Counted from the first letter of the stretch, positions 12,460 to 24,240 are shown. The stretch: DNA of 64,000 bases from Diadema setosum (GCF_964275005.1 NW_027307673.1:1-64000), one strand, 5' to 3'. Made by a program: numbers and translations. The notes: generated by a model from the letters alone, not told the origin.

Positions 12460-15400
12460 GCGAAGCGACCGAGCCCGAGCGAGCGGAGCGAGCGAGGGGG
12501 GGAGGGTGTGGGAGGGGGGTGTCCCCCCTCCCACGGTAAGAACTTTGTGCATTTTGATGTTGTGCAATTTGATGCATGTTTTTGCGCGTTTTATCGACGT
12601 GAAACAATCCCACTTGTTTAAGGTAGCAGTATATTTGAGTGTAGATTATTATTGAACAATTTGCCTATAAAATGGTACCATTTAAATACACTTCTTGTAT
12701 TAATTCTTCTCACTGAATATCATGAACGCGACTGAACCCGAGCGAGCGGAGCGAACGAGGGGGGAGGGGAGGGTGTGGGAGGGTTACTCCCACGGTAAGA
12801 ACTTTTTGCATTTTAATGTTGCAAATGGTGCAATTTGATGCATGTTTTCGCGCGTTTTATCGACGTGAAACAGTCCCACTTGTTTAAGGTATAGCAGTAT
12901 ATTCGAGTGTAGATTATTATTGAACAATTTGCCTATAAAATGGTATCATTTAAATACACTTCTTGTATTAATTCTTCTCACTGAATATCATGAACGCGAC
13001 TGAACCCAAGCGAGCGGAGCGAGCGAGGGGGGAGGGGTGGGTGTGGGAGGGGGGGGGGGGTGTCCCCCCTCCCACAGTAAGAACTTTTTGCATTTTGATG
13101 TTGCAAATGGTGCAATTTGATGCATGTTTTTGCGCGTTTTATCGACGTGAAACAGTCCCACTTGTTTAAGGTATAGCAGTATATTTGAGTGTAGATTATT
13201 ATTGAACAATTTGCCTATAAAATGGTATCATTTAAATACACTTCTTGTATTAATTCTTCTCACTGAATATCATGAACGTGACTGAACCCGAGCGAGCGGA
13301 GCGAGCGAGGGGGGAGGGGAGGGTGTGGGAGGGTTACTCCCACGGTAAGAACTTTTTGCATTTTAATGTTGCAAATGGTGCAATTTGATGCATGTTTTCG
13401 CGCGTTTTATCGACGTGAAACAGTCCCACTTGTTTAAGGTATAGCAGTATATTCGAGTGTAGATTATTATTGAACAATTTGCCTATAAAATGGTATCATT
13501 TAAATACACTTCTTGTATTAATTCTTCTCACTGAATATCATGAACGCGACTGAACCCAAGCGAGCGGAGCGAGCGAGGGGGGAGGGGTGGGTGTGGGAGG
13601 GGGGGTGTCCCCCCTCCCACAGTAAGAACTTTTTGCATTTTGATGTTGCAAATGGTGCAATTTGATGCATGTTTTTGCGCGTTTTATCGACGTGAAACAG
13701 TCCCACTTGTTTAAGGTATAGCAGTATATTTGAGTGTAGATTATTATTGAACAATTTGCCTATAAAATGGTATCATTTAAATACACTTCTTGTATTAATT
13801 CTTCTCACTGAATATCATGAACGCGACTGAACCCGAGCGAGCGGAGCGAGCGAGGGGGAGGGGGGAGGGGAGGGTGTGGGAGGGGGGTGTCCCCCCTCCC
13901 ACGGTAAGAACTTTTTGCATTTTGATGTTGCAAATGGTGCAATTTGATGCATGTTTTTGCGCGTTTTATCGACGTGAAACAGTCCCACTTGTTTAAGGTA
14001 TAGCAGTATATTTGAGTGTAGATTATTATTGAACAATTTGCCTATAAAATGGTATAATTCAAATATACTTCTTGTATTAATTCTTTTCACTGAATATCAT
14101 GAACGCGACTGAACCCGAGCGAGCGGAGCGAGCGAGGGGGGAGGGGAGGGTGTGGGAGGGGGTGTCCCCCCTCCCACGGTGAGAACTATTTGCATTTTGA
14201 TGTTGTAAATGGTGCAATTTGATGCATGTTTTTGCGCGTTTTATCGACGCGAATCAGTCCCACTTGTTTGGTAGCAGTATATTTTTATGTAGATTATTAT
14301 TGAACAATTTGCCTATAAAATGGTATCATTTAAATAATCTTCTTGTATTAATTCTTTTTACTGAATATCATGAACGCGACTGAACCCGAGCGAGCGGAGC
14401 GAGCGAGGGGGGAGGGGAGGGTGTGGGAGGGGGGTGTCCCCCCTCCCACAGTAAGAACTTTTTGCATTTTGATGTTGCAAATGGTGCAATTTGATGCATG
14501 TTTTTGCGCGTTTTATCGACGTGAAACAGTCCCACTTGTTTAAGGTATATTTGAGTGTAGATTATTATTGAACAATTTATTATTTGCCTATAAAATGGTA
14601 TAATTCAAATACACTTCTTGTATTCATTCTTTTCACTGAATATCATAAACGCGACTGAACCCGAGCGAGCGGAGCGAGCGACGGTGGAGGGGAGGGTGTG
14701 GGAGGGGGGTGTCCCCCCTCCCGCGGTGAGAACTTTTTGCATTTTGATGTCGCAAATGGTGCGATTTGATGCATGTTTTTGCGTGTTTTAACGAGTTGAA
14801 ACAGTCCCACTTGTTTAAGGTTGCAGTATATTTTAGTGTAGATTATTATTGAACACAATTTGCCTATAAAATGGTATAATTCAAATATACTTCTTGTATT
14901 AATTCTTTTCACTGAATATCATGAACGCGACTGAACCCGAGCGAGCGGAGCGAGCGAGGGGGGAGGGGAGGGTGTGGGAGGGGGGTGTCCCCCCTCCCAC
15001 GGTGAGAACTATTTGCATTTTGATGTTGTAAATGGTGCATTTTGATGCATGTTTTTTCGCGTTTTATCGACGTGAAACAGTCCCACTTGTTTAAGGTATA
15101 GCAGTATATTTTGATGTAGATTATTATTGAACAATTTACCTATAAAATGGTATCATTTAAATAATCTTCTTGTATTGATTCTTTTCACTGAATATCATGA
15201 ACGCGACTGAACCCGAGCGAGCCGAGCGAGCGAAGGGGGAGGGGAGGGTGTGGGAGGGGGGTGTCCCCCCTCCCGCGGTGAGAACTTTTTGCATTTTGAT
15301 GTCGCAAATGGTGCAATTTGATGCATGTTTTTGCGCGTTTTAACGAGTTGAAACAGTCCCACTTGTTTAAGGTTGCAGTATATTTTAGTGTAGATTATTA

Positions 15401-15470
15401 TTGAACAATTTGCCTATAAAATGGTATCATTTAAATAATCTTGTTGTATTAATTCTTACACTGAATATCA
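12460..15470. repeat. ~275-bp tandem array, about 11 GC-blocks
   Basis: The block GAGCGAGCGGAGCGAGCGA recurs about every 265-285 bp (near 12477, 12739, 13010, 13288, 13559, 13835, 14118, 14390, 14664, 14940, 15217). Each unit combines a G-rich/C-rich hairpin (GTGGGAGG then CCTCCCAC) with an AT-rich 200-bp spacer containing GCGCGTTTTATCGACG and GATTATTATTGAACA. Units near 12739 and 13288 share a short GGGTTACTCCCAC variant, and those near 13010 and 13559 share CCCAAGCGAG. This indicates a ~549-bp dimer duplication. Confidence 0.93.
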
Positions 15471-15509
15471 TGAACGCTGTCTGCAGTTCAGCAATGAAAC
15501 AGAAAAAGC

Positions 15510-16260
15510 ATGCACACGAGGGTGTAGATAGGGGCATATCCCCTCCCACAAGAAGGTGATTTTGCGTTTTAAGACCTGAAATTCAGCGATCTGGTGCAAA
15601 TTTTTGGTGCAATACTTTTTCATAAGTGTTAAAATCACGGAATTTAGCTTTTATTCCGAATGTGCACCATCTGTGTGTATGTATAAAGTCTAGTGAGGTA
15701 GAGCTTAGGGGAAGAGGGATCCTCCCTCCCGCTCGCGGAGCTTTTGCGTTTTTAGAATTGAAATAAAGCGATCTGGGTATAGCCACAGTCTACTTCTATG
15801 CATGGCGGAGGGGGGGGGGGGGGGAGAGAAGGGAGAAGGCGTGGGCGAGTGTTATCTCCACCCTTCCCTTCCGATGGAGCTTTTGCCTTTTTAAGGTTGA
15901 AATTGAGATATCTCGTTTACGCATATTTGATGGAATCAACATTATTGGGAAATCACCAAAGGAAAAAAAAAAAAAACGGATGGGGGGGGACTGAGGGAGG
16001 AAAGGGTCGATTAAAAGGGGAAATTCCCCTTATACATGAGGGAACCTTGAATTTTCGGAATATAAGTGATAAGTCTTGTGCACTCAGAATTATTCATAAT
16101 TTTTTTTGTGTGTGTAAATCTAAAAAGTGTATGAAGCTAGGGAAAGAGGCACAGAGGGGGAGGGTTTGGGAGGGGGATACCCCCTCCGAAGCACGAGAGA
16201 TTTTGCATATTTTGAATTGAAATTCAACGATCTGGTGCACACTTCGAGTGAAATATTAAA
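15510..16260. repeat. Four diverged units related to the hAT-internal array
   Basis: Near 15520, 15700, 15820 and 16150 a G-rich to C-rich hairpin (for example GGGAGGGGGATACCCCCTCC) is followed by TTTTGC-TTTT and a GAAATT-GAT-TCTGG motif. They share the plan of the main array but are clearly older or independently diverged. Confidence 0.6.
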
Positions 16261-16791
16261 AAAAAAAATATCTTATTTGATGACTGAAAGGTTGCAAAGG
16301 AGACCCGCTTCATGTGCATGCATACAGTATACACGCATTTTTTTTTTCGCCTCCCAAATCCCCGGTCCAAATCTTAGGGGGGGGGGGGGGGGGGCGACCG
16401 CCCCCATCGCCCCCCCCCCCCCCCCCTGGCTACGCCAGTGCACACAGTGACTGCTTTACTGGACCGTATTCTCGCAGTGCCTTTCCCAGTAGCTGTGCCG
16501 CTCTGCATTCACTCTTTGACTTTGCTTTGATTTATAAAGCTACTGCCGAATGATTATATTAGGCTTACTTAGAAACGTATCATTACTATACGATTGAATG
16601 TCATTATTTTTCGCTTGTTTTATTTCTCTATTATCTCTATCTTTATTTATTTCATTTTTTTTGACAGATCACGTGTGAGACTTCCATTACTTTCAGAATA
16701 GGATGGATTCCTGTAATGAAATCCTGTAAATCCTCTAAATGTCGAAATAGAAATAATCAACCCCTGAACTGACTCCCCCTCTCTCTCTAGC

Positions 16792-17153
16792 CAGTGGTGG
16801 ATCCATGAATACCGTATAAGGGGGGGGGGGGGGGGAGGCAGGGGAAGGGAGCAAAAATATTTCTGGTGCCACTTTTTTGCCCGCCTGTTTCTCGTGCCAC
16901 TTCCGGGTTTAATTGGCTGACAAGCAAAAAAAAAAAAAAAAAGCAAACAAACAAACAAAACAAAAACAGAAACAAAAACACACAAAATCGACAACAACAA
17001 ACAAACAAAAACATCAAACACAGTGCTGCCGCTACAATCGAAAATTTAAGGGGAGGGGGTGCCCCCTTTCAATTTCCTTTCTTTTGATTTTTGTTTTAAA
17101 GAAAATTTAAGGGGGCGTCCGTTGCACTTCCCTCCCCCCCCCCCGATCCACTG
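16792..17153. mobile_element. Small hAT-like MITE
   Basis: Left end CAGTGGTGGATCCA (16792) and right end GATCCACTG (17145-17153) are inverted repeats with a small gap, and G-runs lie just inside both. This resembles hAT ends of the CAGTGGCGGATCC type. The flanking 8-mers do not match convincingly, so the target duplication is decayed or the ends are slightly off. It contains an A-rich AAAC repeat and no gene. Confidence 0.55.
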
Positions 17154-17559
17154 CTCTCCTCCTCTCAAAGGTCCGGTGTAAACATAATTACAGGAAGAAA
17201 GAAAGCTATCAAAATAAGGAAAAATAAAAAAATTACATGAGAGGACACAATGGAGGTGATAGACAAGAAAAGAGAAAATGCGAGTGCTCGGAATATACAG
17301 GCATATAATTTCTTTTCATGATATACAAATTGTGTATTTTTCTGTGTTCTGAGTAATATATAGGATGGTATGTGATATTTTGAATGATTGATATTATTAT
17401 GTCTCTTTGTTGCTGGTGATTGTGCAGGCCTACATCGAGCATGTCAACATGTGCTTGTATTTTGATGTCTAATGTGCGTTAAGTATGGGACTTTTACTGA
17501 CCGTGATACTCAGTCTAATTCCTCAATGCATCATGTACCTGATGTGTGCATGTGTGTGT

Positions 17560-17607
<48 letters not shown>

Positions 17608-17765
17608 GGGGTGGTGGTGGTGGTGGTGATGTTTTCAAAATTTCGGAATTTTCATGATAATTACTTTACTGAATGTTCAGGTTATCCTAATACAGGTACA
17701 TTGACGACATCTATAAAGATAGATGCGCCATAATCATGTAGCTAAATTGTACTGGTGAACCTTAA
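17154..17765. other. Non-coding with GT microsatellite
   Basis: Holds a (GT)n tract at about 17547-17606 followed by a GGTGGTGGT run. No exon evidence. Confidence 0.6.
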
Positions 17766-18323
17766 AGGGAAGGTAAACCCAAAGAGCAATGTGGATTGAG
17801 TGAAAGCAGCAATATTAGTAGAACACATCAGTGAAAGTTTGAGAAAAATCGGACAATCGATGCAAAAGTTATGAATTTTTAAAGTTTTGGCGTTGGAACC
17901 GCTGGATGAGGAGACTACTAGAGGATATGACGTATGAGTGGACAACAATACAAAGAAAATATAAAGGATATTCAACAAAAATTCACTTTTCTAGAATTAT
18001 GAATGAGCAGTGGACCAACCGCTTTCAGAAAGCAGGGGGAATAATTGCTACCCTTAACATATGTCAATATCAAGTTGATGGAATTTGTAATTTTCATGAA
18101 AAATGGATTTTTGTAGTATTTTCTTTATATTTTCTTGATATTGTAGTCCACTCATACGTCATAACCTCTAGTAGTCTCCTCATCCAGCAGTTCCAACATC
18201 AAAACTTTAAAAATTCATAACTTTTGCATCGATTGTCCGATTTTCTTCAAACTTTCACTGATGTGTTCTACTAATGTTGCTGCTTTCACTCAATCCACAT
18301 TGTTCTTGGGGTTTATCTTCCCT
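17766..18323. mobile_element. TTAA-type foldback MITE, family B copy 1
   Basis: Ends AGGGAAGGTAAACCC and GGGTTTATCTTCCCT are flanked on both sides by TTAA (17762-17765, 18324-18327). The terminal arms are about 230 bp and near complementary (for example TAGTAGAACACATCAGTGAAAG against CTTTCACTGATGTGTTCTAC). The ~100-bp centre is unique. Kolobok/piggyBac-type target choice is inferred from TTAA. No gene. Confidence 0.82.
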
Positions 18324-18591
18324 TTAAGGAGCAATACCGCTGAAACGGGAGACAATATATGTACATTGTGCATATCAGATTTTAAGGTTCAAACAATGAT
18401 TATTTTCATCACTAATTCACCTCGATATGTTTTCATGTATAAATGCATGAACGCAGATTTCTATCTCTCATAAACAGAACTGCAATGTTGTCCCTAATAG
18501 CATGCACAAAAATAATTGTACAGATTTATTCCACATTAACCTAAACATAAATTATCATTGTATGTATATTAACACACACACACACACACAC

Positions 18592-18592
<1 letters not shown>

Positions 18593-18632
<40 letters not shown>

Positions 18633-19067
18633 GAGTTTGTTTGCAAAAACCGATAAGTCCATTTTTGAAGATTTTGAAGTACGGTCTCTGTCATAAAATA
18701 CAAAATAATACCTCTTAAATGATATATTGGTCACTACATATAAAGGTATATTTTTGAAGTTATGGCCAAGAGAAGCAAAAATTTTCTTATTATTCTCTTT
18801 ATATTTCTTGACCTTTAATTGCAAATATCTCCATTTGACAAATATGGACTTATCGGTTTTTGCAAACAAACTCTTCATATATATATATATATATATACTC
18901 CTAGATGGGTCATTTGGAAGACATTTCCATTTGTTTTATATGCAAATTTATTATTACATGTTCAATGGCAGTTTACGCAATGGAGACACGAAAATTGTCT
19001 CCTTAATGACCAGTTGTCTCCCTAATGAAGACACTTCCCCCCAATATGTCTCCCTAAGGTGCCAACT

Positions 19068-19105
<38 letters not shown>

Positions 19106-19159
19106 CTATAATTTATATATATTATATATATACATGCATACATATACATATAATATATA

Positions 19160-19192
<33 letters not shown>

Positions 19193-19215
19193 CATTGTAT
19201 ATATATATATGATAT
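18593..19215. repeat. (TA)n and (CA)n microsatellites
   Basis: (CA)n at about 18574-18594, (TA)n at 18597-18629, 18876-18897, 19072-19100 and 19140-19212. Apparent open frames here translate to IYIYIY and are spurious. Confidence 0.9.
18620..18890. mobile_element. MITE with ~40-bp perfect inverted ends in TA repeats
   Basis: GAAGAGTTTGTTTGCAAAAA followed by CCGATAAGTCCAT (18630-18662) is exactly complemented at 18844-18876. Both sides run into (TA)n. TA-flanked insertion is typical of Tc1/mariner-type MITEs, but (TA)n may also be part of the repeat itself. No gene. Confidence 0.7.
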
Positions 19216-19736
19216 ACGAAGTATCAGATTCTATATGTTGCAGCAAGAAAGGAATTCATTCATTTCTTTAAATTTGTATTCGTTCCTCGCTGAACAAGTT
19301 TAATTTTGAATGTTATGTTGCCCTGCGCCTTGCGCGTAGTTATCATAGCTATTATTATTAACGCATACACGAATATTTTACGATTTAGATTCAGAAGATA
19401 TTCGAAATCAATTCAGGTGAGCAGTGACAGCACAGTAATCTTTTGGTAAGTAAAGTACAATTATAATTTGGAAGGTGATTTACGTTGAATTACGTGATCA
19501 CTTTATGTCAGATACATGTATCATTATTAATACTCTCCCAAATAATCATAATAATTATGCCTAGCGATTTATGCCAATAAGCTCGCACAAGTCTTTTATT
19601 GTTTAGATTATAGTGCCGTTAAATAAATCGAAACGTAAAACAGTGTGTATTTACGTTTAATGTGTTGAATAGCTGGAATTGAAGTGGTAAATTCTTGATT
19701 GTATACTCTGAAGTCCTCGCTGTTTCAGAAAACCAA

Positions 19737-19821
19737 TTTTTATTATTTCATCTGATCCTCGGGAGAACTTACATTATACTTTAATATAAGTTCTCCCGAG
19801 GAGCAGATGAAATAATAAAAA
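19737..19821. repeat. 85-bp hairpin
   Basis: TTTTTATTATTTCATCTGAT plus CCTCGGGAGAACTTA is complemented, with one mismatch, by TAAGTTCTCCCGAGG and its continuation after a ~15-bp loop. No obvious flanking duplication. Confidence 0.8.
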
Positions 19822-20293
19822 TTAGTGTACTTACTCTATTGTAAATAGAACTTCATATAAATTATACAATGATATTGTCGATTTCTATGTTATCGTAAAC
19901 CCTATTTGAATGTTGTGACGAGACGATGTTATATTATTGTTATGCAGGACCTGCCTTCTACTTAAACAGTGGTAGTGGTTGCTTTTAGTGTCGTTGTTAG
20001 TACATAGTATTAGAGTTATCTGATTTTGTGCTCTTGACAGTATATAAATGGTTTCATAAAACTTAAAAGGAAGATTAGTTTAGTGCAATATGTGTATATC
20101 AAGTCTCGTTCTTTCCCACGATTGTTATCCCTTGCTTGTCAGCGTTATAGTGTAATAATTAGTGTAATATCAATACCGAATAAACATCTATACTTGTCTC
20201 GTCGGTGACATAATATTGTATGATTATATAGGACCTACATCTTGGAATTTTCCAATTTTTGACTTAGAATATTATCACCAAACGTTTAAGAAG

Positions 20294-20404
20294 GAGTCTC
20301 GAATACGCCAACTGCAGTTCCGACAAGAAGGCTTTTATTCACAAAATTTTCCAAAAAACCTTGTTGGAACTACAGATGGCGTATAAAGGGGGTATTCGAG
20401 ACTC
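20294..20404. repeat. ~110-bp inverted repeat
   Basis: GAGTCTCGAATACGCCA at 20294 pairs with GGCGTAT...TATTCGAGACTC ending at 20404, with an internal GTTCC/GGAAC extension. A second outer pair, AGAAGGAGTCT (20289) and AGACTCCTTCTT (20439-20450), brackets it. A CAAATT-repeat tract follows at 20405-20430. Confidence 0.65.
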
Positions 20405-20500
20405 AAATTCAAATTCAAATTTATTTCACATGCTAAAAAGACTCCTTCTTTGTATGTGTTACATGCATGTTGCGAATTCACGTACTGGCTCCAATGTAAC

Positions 20501-20619
20501 GAAGAATAAACCGGTAATGCAATATTTCGCCAATATATAAGAAAGAATGAGTTGAGTTGCTCAATAAACCCATTCTTTCTTATATATTGGCGAAATATTG
20601 CATTACCGGTTTATTCTTC
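20501..20619. repeat. Perfect 49-bp inverted repeat with 21-bp loop
   Basis: 20501-20549 (GAAGAATAAACCGG...AAGAAAGAATG) is the exact reverse complement of 20571-20619. The loop is 20550-20570. A (TA)n tract (20622-20664) starts two bases after the right arm. Such perfection implies recent origin or conversion. Confidence 0.92.
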
Positions 20620-20667
<48 letters not shown>

Positions 20668-21116
20668 ATAAACGAATGTGAAGTGTGTCGGTATCCTCTG
20701 AGGTGCTCGTTTAAGGTACGCGTCGTGAGAGAACAAAAAGCGATTCATTCATACATTATGGCTTTATATAGTGCGCTTTTTATTTTGCCAAAATTAACTA
20801 TTGCCATTACACAATTTCTAACGCTGATGAACGTGATCTAAAAGCGAAAACATGCAGAATCACAGTTTGCACTAAAAAGATTGTAGAAGTAACGTTTAAA
20901 GGACAAGTTCACTTTCATAAACATATAGGATTGAGAAAATGTAGCATTACTGGTAGAACACATCATGGAAAGTTTAAGGAAAATCGGACAATCCGTTCAA
21001 AAGTTACGATTTTTTGAAGTTTTCGTGCAGTAACCGCTGGATGAGAAGACTACTGCAGTGTACGATGTCACATGCGTACAATATAAGGAAAATATAAAGA
21101 TTATTATAAATTTTAT

Positions 21117-21398
21117 AAGATCAGTTTGGTTGTGTACAAGGCACTGAATGGCAGTTCTCCATCATATATATGTGATCTACTAGGGCCATATGTCCCAGCA
21201 AGAGAAAATCTACGTTCTGCAGACAAGTATACCTGCTGCATGGTGGAACACAGAGCACACAACTCTTGGGGAGCTCGTTCATTCCGCGTGGCTGCTGCAA
21301 AGATATGGAATGGCCTTCCACAGTCTATCCGCAGAGCTCTTACCACAGAATCTTTTAAAACAGCTCTCAAGACCCATCTCTTCAAATTGAAAAACTAG
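21117..21398 (+). pseudogene. C-terminal end of a CR1/L2-like LINE reverse transcriptase
   Basis: The frame encodes LVVYKALNGSSPSYI, then LLGPYVPARENLRSADKYT, RSFRVAAAKIWNGLPQSIRR and FKTALKTHLFKLKN, stopping at 21398. This is the standard C-terminus of CR1/L2/Jockey-type non-LTR reverse transcriptases (KALNG-PSY, WN-LP, K-HLF). The catalytic palm is missing: this is a 5'-truncated insertion. A 3' UTR to about 21597 ends in GGCGCTTTACAAG and a CATCATCATCAT tail, again typical of the group. No frameshift in the remaining 94 codons, so it is not very old. Confidence 0.85.
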
Positions 21399-21597
21399 CC
21401 AATGTGTAAGAATGTATGTTTACACATTTGGAGACAATTACTTTCTGCAACTATTTCTTTTTATTTTAACTGTCATATCACAAGCGGTGCACCCATGAAA
21501 TTTAAGCTGAATTATGTATTTATTTTGGAGCAAGCGCCATGAGCGCCTGACTTGGCGGATACCGGCGCTTTACAAGACTTCATCATCATCATCATAA
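21399..21597 (+). mobile_element. 3' UTR and ATC-repeat tail of the CR1/L2-like LINE
   Basis: Follows the stop codon. It carries GAGCGCC...GGCGCTTTACAAG and terminates in (CATCAT)n instead of poly-A, as L2/CR1-group elements do. The host MITE sequence resumes at AAAGAGAATTTC. Confidence 0.7.
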
Positions 21598-21975
21598 AGA
21601 GAATTTCAAAAAAATTCATCTTTTGAAAAAAGTACACATTCCCTTGACTCGTTACCGACATAATGTTATGGGTAATATTATTCCCCTGCCTTTAGAAAGA
21701 AGCAGGTCAAATGCTCTTTTATTATGCAAAAAAAAAAAAAAAAAAAAGAGAAGAAAATATATTAAATTTTCTTTACATTTTCTTTATACTGTTATACTCA
21801 TAGGACATCACAAACTGTAGTAGTCTCCTTGTCCAGCAGTTCCAACACAATTTTTTTTAAATTCATAACTTTTGCATCGATTGTCCAATTTTCCTCAAAC
21901 ATTCACTAATGTGTTCTACTAATATTGCTGCATTATCTCAATCCTTACATTTATGAAGGTGAACTTGTCCTTTAA

Positions 21976-24240
21976 TAAATATATCATAATAGTTACATCA
22001 AGCATTATGATTACGATTCAAACACCGTACCGCACTTTACATGGCTTCTCGATGTTGCAGTTACATCACTTATACAGGCTACAAATGCGTGCTATCCACA
22101 ACATGCATGATTATACTTAGATACGCTATATCTATTAATTATGTATAAGTATAACTCGTACGACCAATTACACATCCGGAGTGACTTGCGTTGTATTCTT
22201 AAAACTAACATAACGTTTGGTAGGTGACCCATTTATATGATATACCACATGTTAAATCCCTTTCTTACCTCATAATAAACAATGGCAAATGAATTGAAAC
22301 AGAAATTGAAGTAGAAAATTATTTCAGCATCATATACGCTATCACTCTTAAAATGTAGAATATAGTCCAAATGTCTTCTCACATTTCCATTTATATTCTC
22401 ATTGCGATATTGATGTACTTATGTTGATATACTGTGTAAACTGCTTCAATTCCTCCTATTTTGGCTGCCATAGTAAAATAGTTGTCTTTCCAACCATAAA
22501 TGAAAAAAAAAGTAAACGTTGTCTTTATGAATCTCTGAAAAACCCCCACATAATTATAGGCAACCGACCGAAAAAAAAAAAGATATTGAAGAGGATTGTG
22601 ATAGTGCATTACAAGTAAGTGGGTTAAAAAGGCATTTTGTACAATATGGTATATTCAACTATAGCATAGGATATGTATGTTTACATGTACATACAAGACA
22701 GTGTCTGAACTTCACGTAATTTATTCTAACATTCTGATGTAGTATAATGTAATTGATCTCTTCCATTACAATTCTAGTTTCAGTGCTACTGGTGCACTTT
22801 GTCTTTAAATATCTCTGAAGAAAAAAAAAACGTTGCAGAATTGCAATCGACAAAAATGATATTGACAAGGATTGTTATACAGTGGATTGCATGTGGGCCT
22901 AACTGTACGATGTATGGTTTAATCTAGTTAGCATAGGATATACAGTTGTATTGATATGTATATAAGTGTCTGAACTCTTAACAGAATAAAAGTCAAGTGT
23001 TGAAATAGTAACTAGTGGATATCAATCAGGAAAACAATGAAAATCACGCATTACATTTTCCTTTCTAATCCGATATACAATTGGTTTCTAGCGTTAGCTT
23101 ATTTTATGTACCAATAATGAAATGTTTAATCATGCTTACTTTAAATGTGTTTGAATTATCACAAGCAATATCTGACTATAATCATTCCAGCTACAAAGTC
23201 CAAAGGATTCAAATGCCCTGCTCCAATGGAAACAAGAACAAAATGAAGCAGGTATAGTATACATTATATACAACGAGTATTCTCATGGTGCGAATGGCAA
23301 GATGTCGTATAAGTCAAAACATATAGTCAGGGAAAAACAAAGCATAAAGTCAGGGACTCTGCTTTGCAAGCTTTTAATGTCCAACACTCCATGTGCAACA
23401 CGTTCTGGAGACGTCGTGGACAATATCAGTCCGAGTATAGGCGACGTGGCAGCCACTGATGGAGACGTCGAGGGGACGTCCCAAAGACCAGCTGGAACAT
23501 GAAAGAGGTCTACGATAACAAAAAATGAACATGTTTGACTCTATCGCTACTCTCTGAAGATCCGACTGTAATAGTCTACTATAGGAGACGTTGGGGGGGG
23601 GGGGCGGGGTGTCTTCACAACCCTATAGTTCATACCTGAGTGCCATGGCGCCACCTACCTAGTCTCCAAGCCATGAGATACCCTAATGAAAACCTATAAA
23701 GCACTCTGTGGTGGCTGTTTTGGATTTTCTAATGGCGACTGTGTTTTCTTTTCTAAATATCTTGGCTTTCCAAGCGTCGCAGACTCTTGAGTCTGGTGTA
23801 TTGATATCCGTACATCATTATCACCCGCAAAGTGTATGTTTTAAATGAGTGGCCTTGTGTGATGGTAAATTATTGCACAATTTACAAAATAACTACCACA
23901 GATGCTCAAGTGTCACTAGTGTGGTAAAAAAAGAATGTTTCGATGAAACATGGCACGGTAGGTGGAAATCACTACGCATTCATACATAAAATTATCATAC
24001 AGCCGTGTATGTCTATTTCATGAATGTTATCAAATAAAGCAGCCATGCAGTGCTCCTGCATACAAAGGAATAAGGAATAAAGGTCTTTTAATCAACGGCA
24101 AGGAGCATCCTCTTTACAGCTGCTGCAGTGGTCGAATCGCATGTTATTGCTAATGGTTCAGTTTTGAATGAAAGCAGGAAATGTTATTACCTGGTATCAT
24201 GAAAATACCTGTCTGTTCTTTCACTAAAATGAATCTTTGT
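21976..24240. other. Non-coding stretch
   Basis: AT-rich. A diverged ~270-bp direct duplication may exist (AGCATAGGATAT...GTGTCTGAAC near 22660 and 22932). A GGAGACGT-rich patch lies at 23400-23595 with a poly-G run at 23593. No supported exon. Confidence 0.4.

Larger units (their letters stand above)
12407..16440. mobile_element. 4.0-kb non-autonomous hAT-like element
   Basis: Terminal inverted repeats of 16 bp: CAACGGCGTAGCCAGG at 12407-12422 and CCTGGCTACGCCAGTG at 16425-16440, differing at two positions. They are flanked by a perfect 8-bp duplication CACACAGT (12399-12406 and 16441-16448). CA-starting ends and an 8-bp target duplication are the hAT signature. Poly-G/poly-C blocks lie just inside both ends. 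No transposase is present. The interior is a tandem array (to about 15470), then four more diverged units of similar design up to 16380. Confidence 0.88.
20900..21971. mobile_element. TTAA-type foldback MITE, family B copy 2, interrupted by a LINE fragment
   Basis: Ends AGGACAAGTTCAC and GTGAACTTGTCCT are flanked by TTAA on both sides (20896-20899, 21972-21975). Inner arm sequence (TAGAACACAT, AATCGGACAATC, CCGCTGGATGAG) matches the family member at 17766-18323. A LINE 3' fragment sits inside at about 21117-21597. Confidence 0.8.

Noticed and set aside
12988..14912. Repeated minus-strand frames with QVGLFHVDKTRKNMHQIAPFA
   Set aside because: They recur once per ~275-bp satellite unit and end in poly-Pro from the G-rich block. 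This is repeat structure, not a protein family.
12460..15470. Regular repeat-spacer pattern reminiscent of a CRISPR array
   Set aside because: The period is ~275 bp and the spacers are themselves repeated. The sequence is eukaryotic and bounded by hAT ends.
18555..19271. Several frames encoding IYIYIY
   Set aside because: Translations of (TA)n microsatellites.
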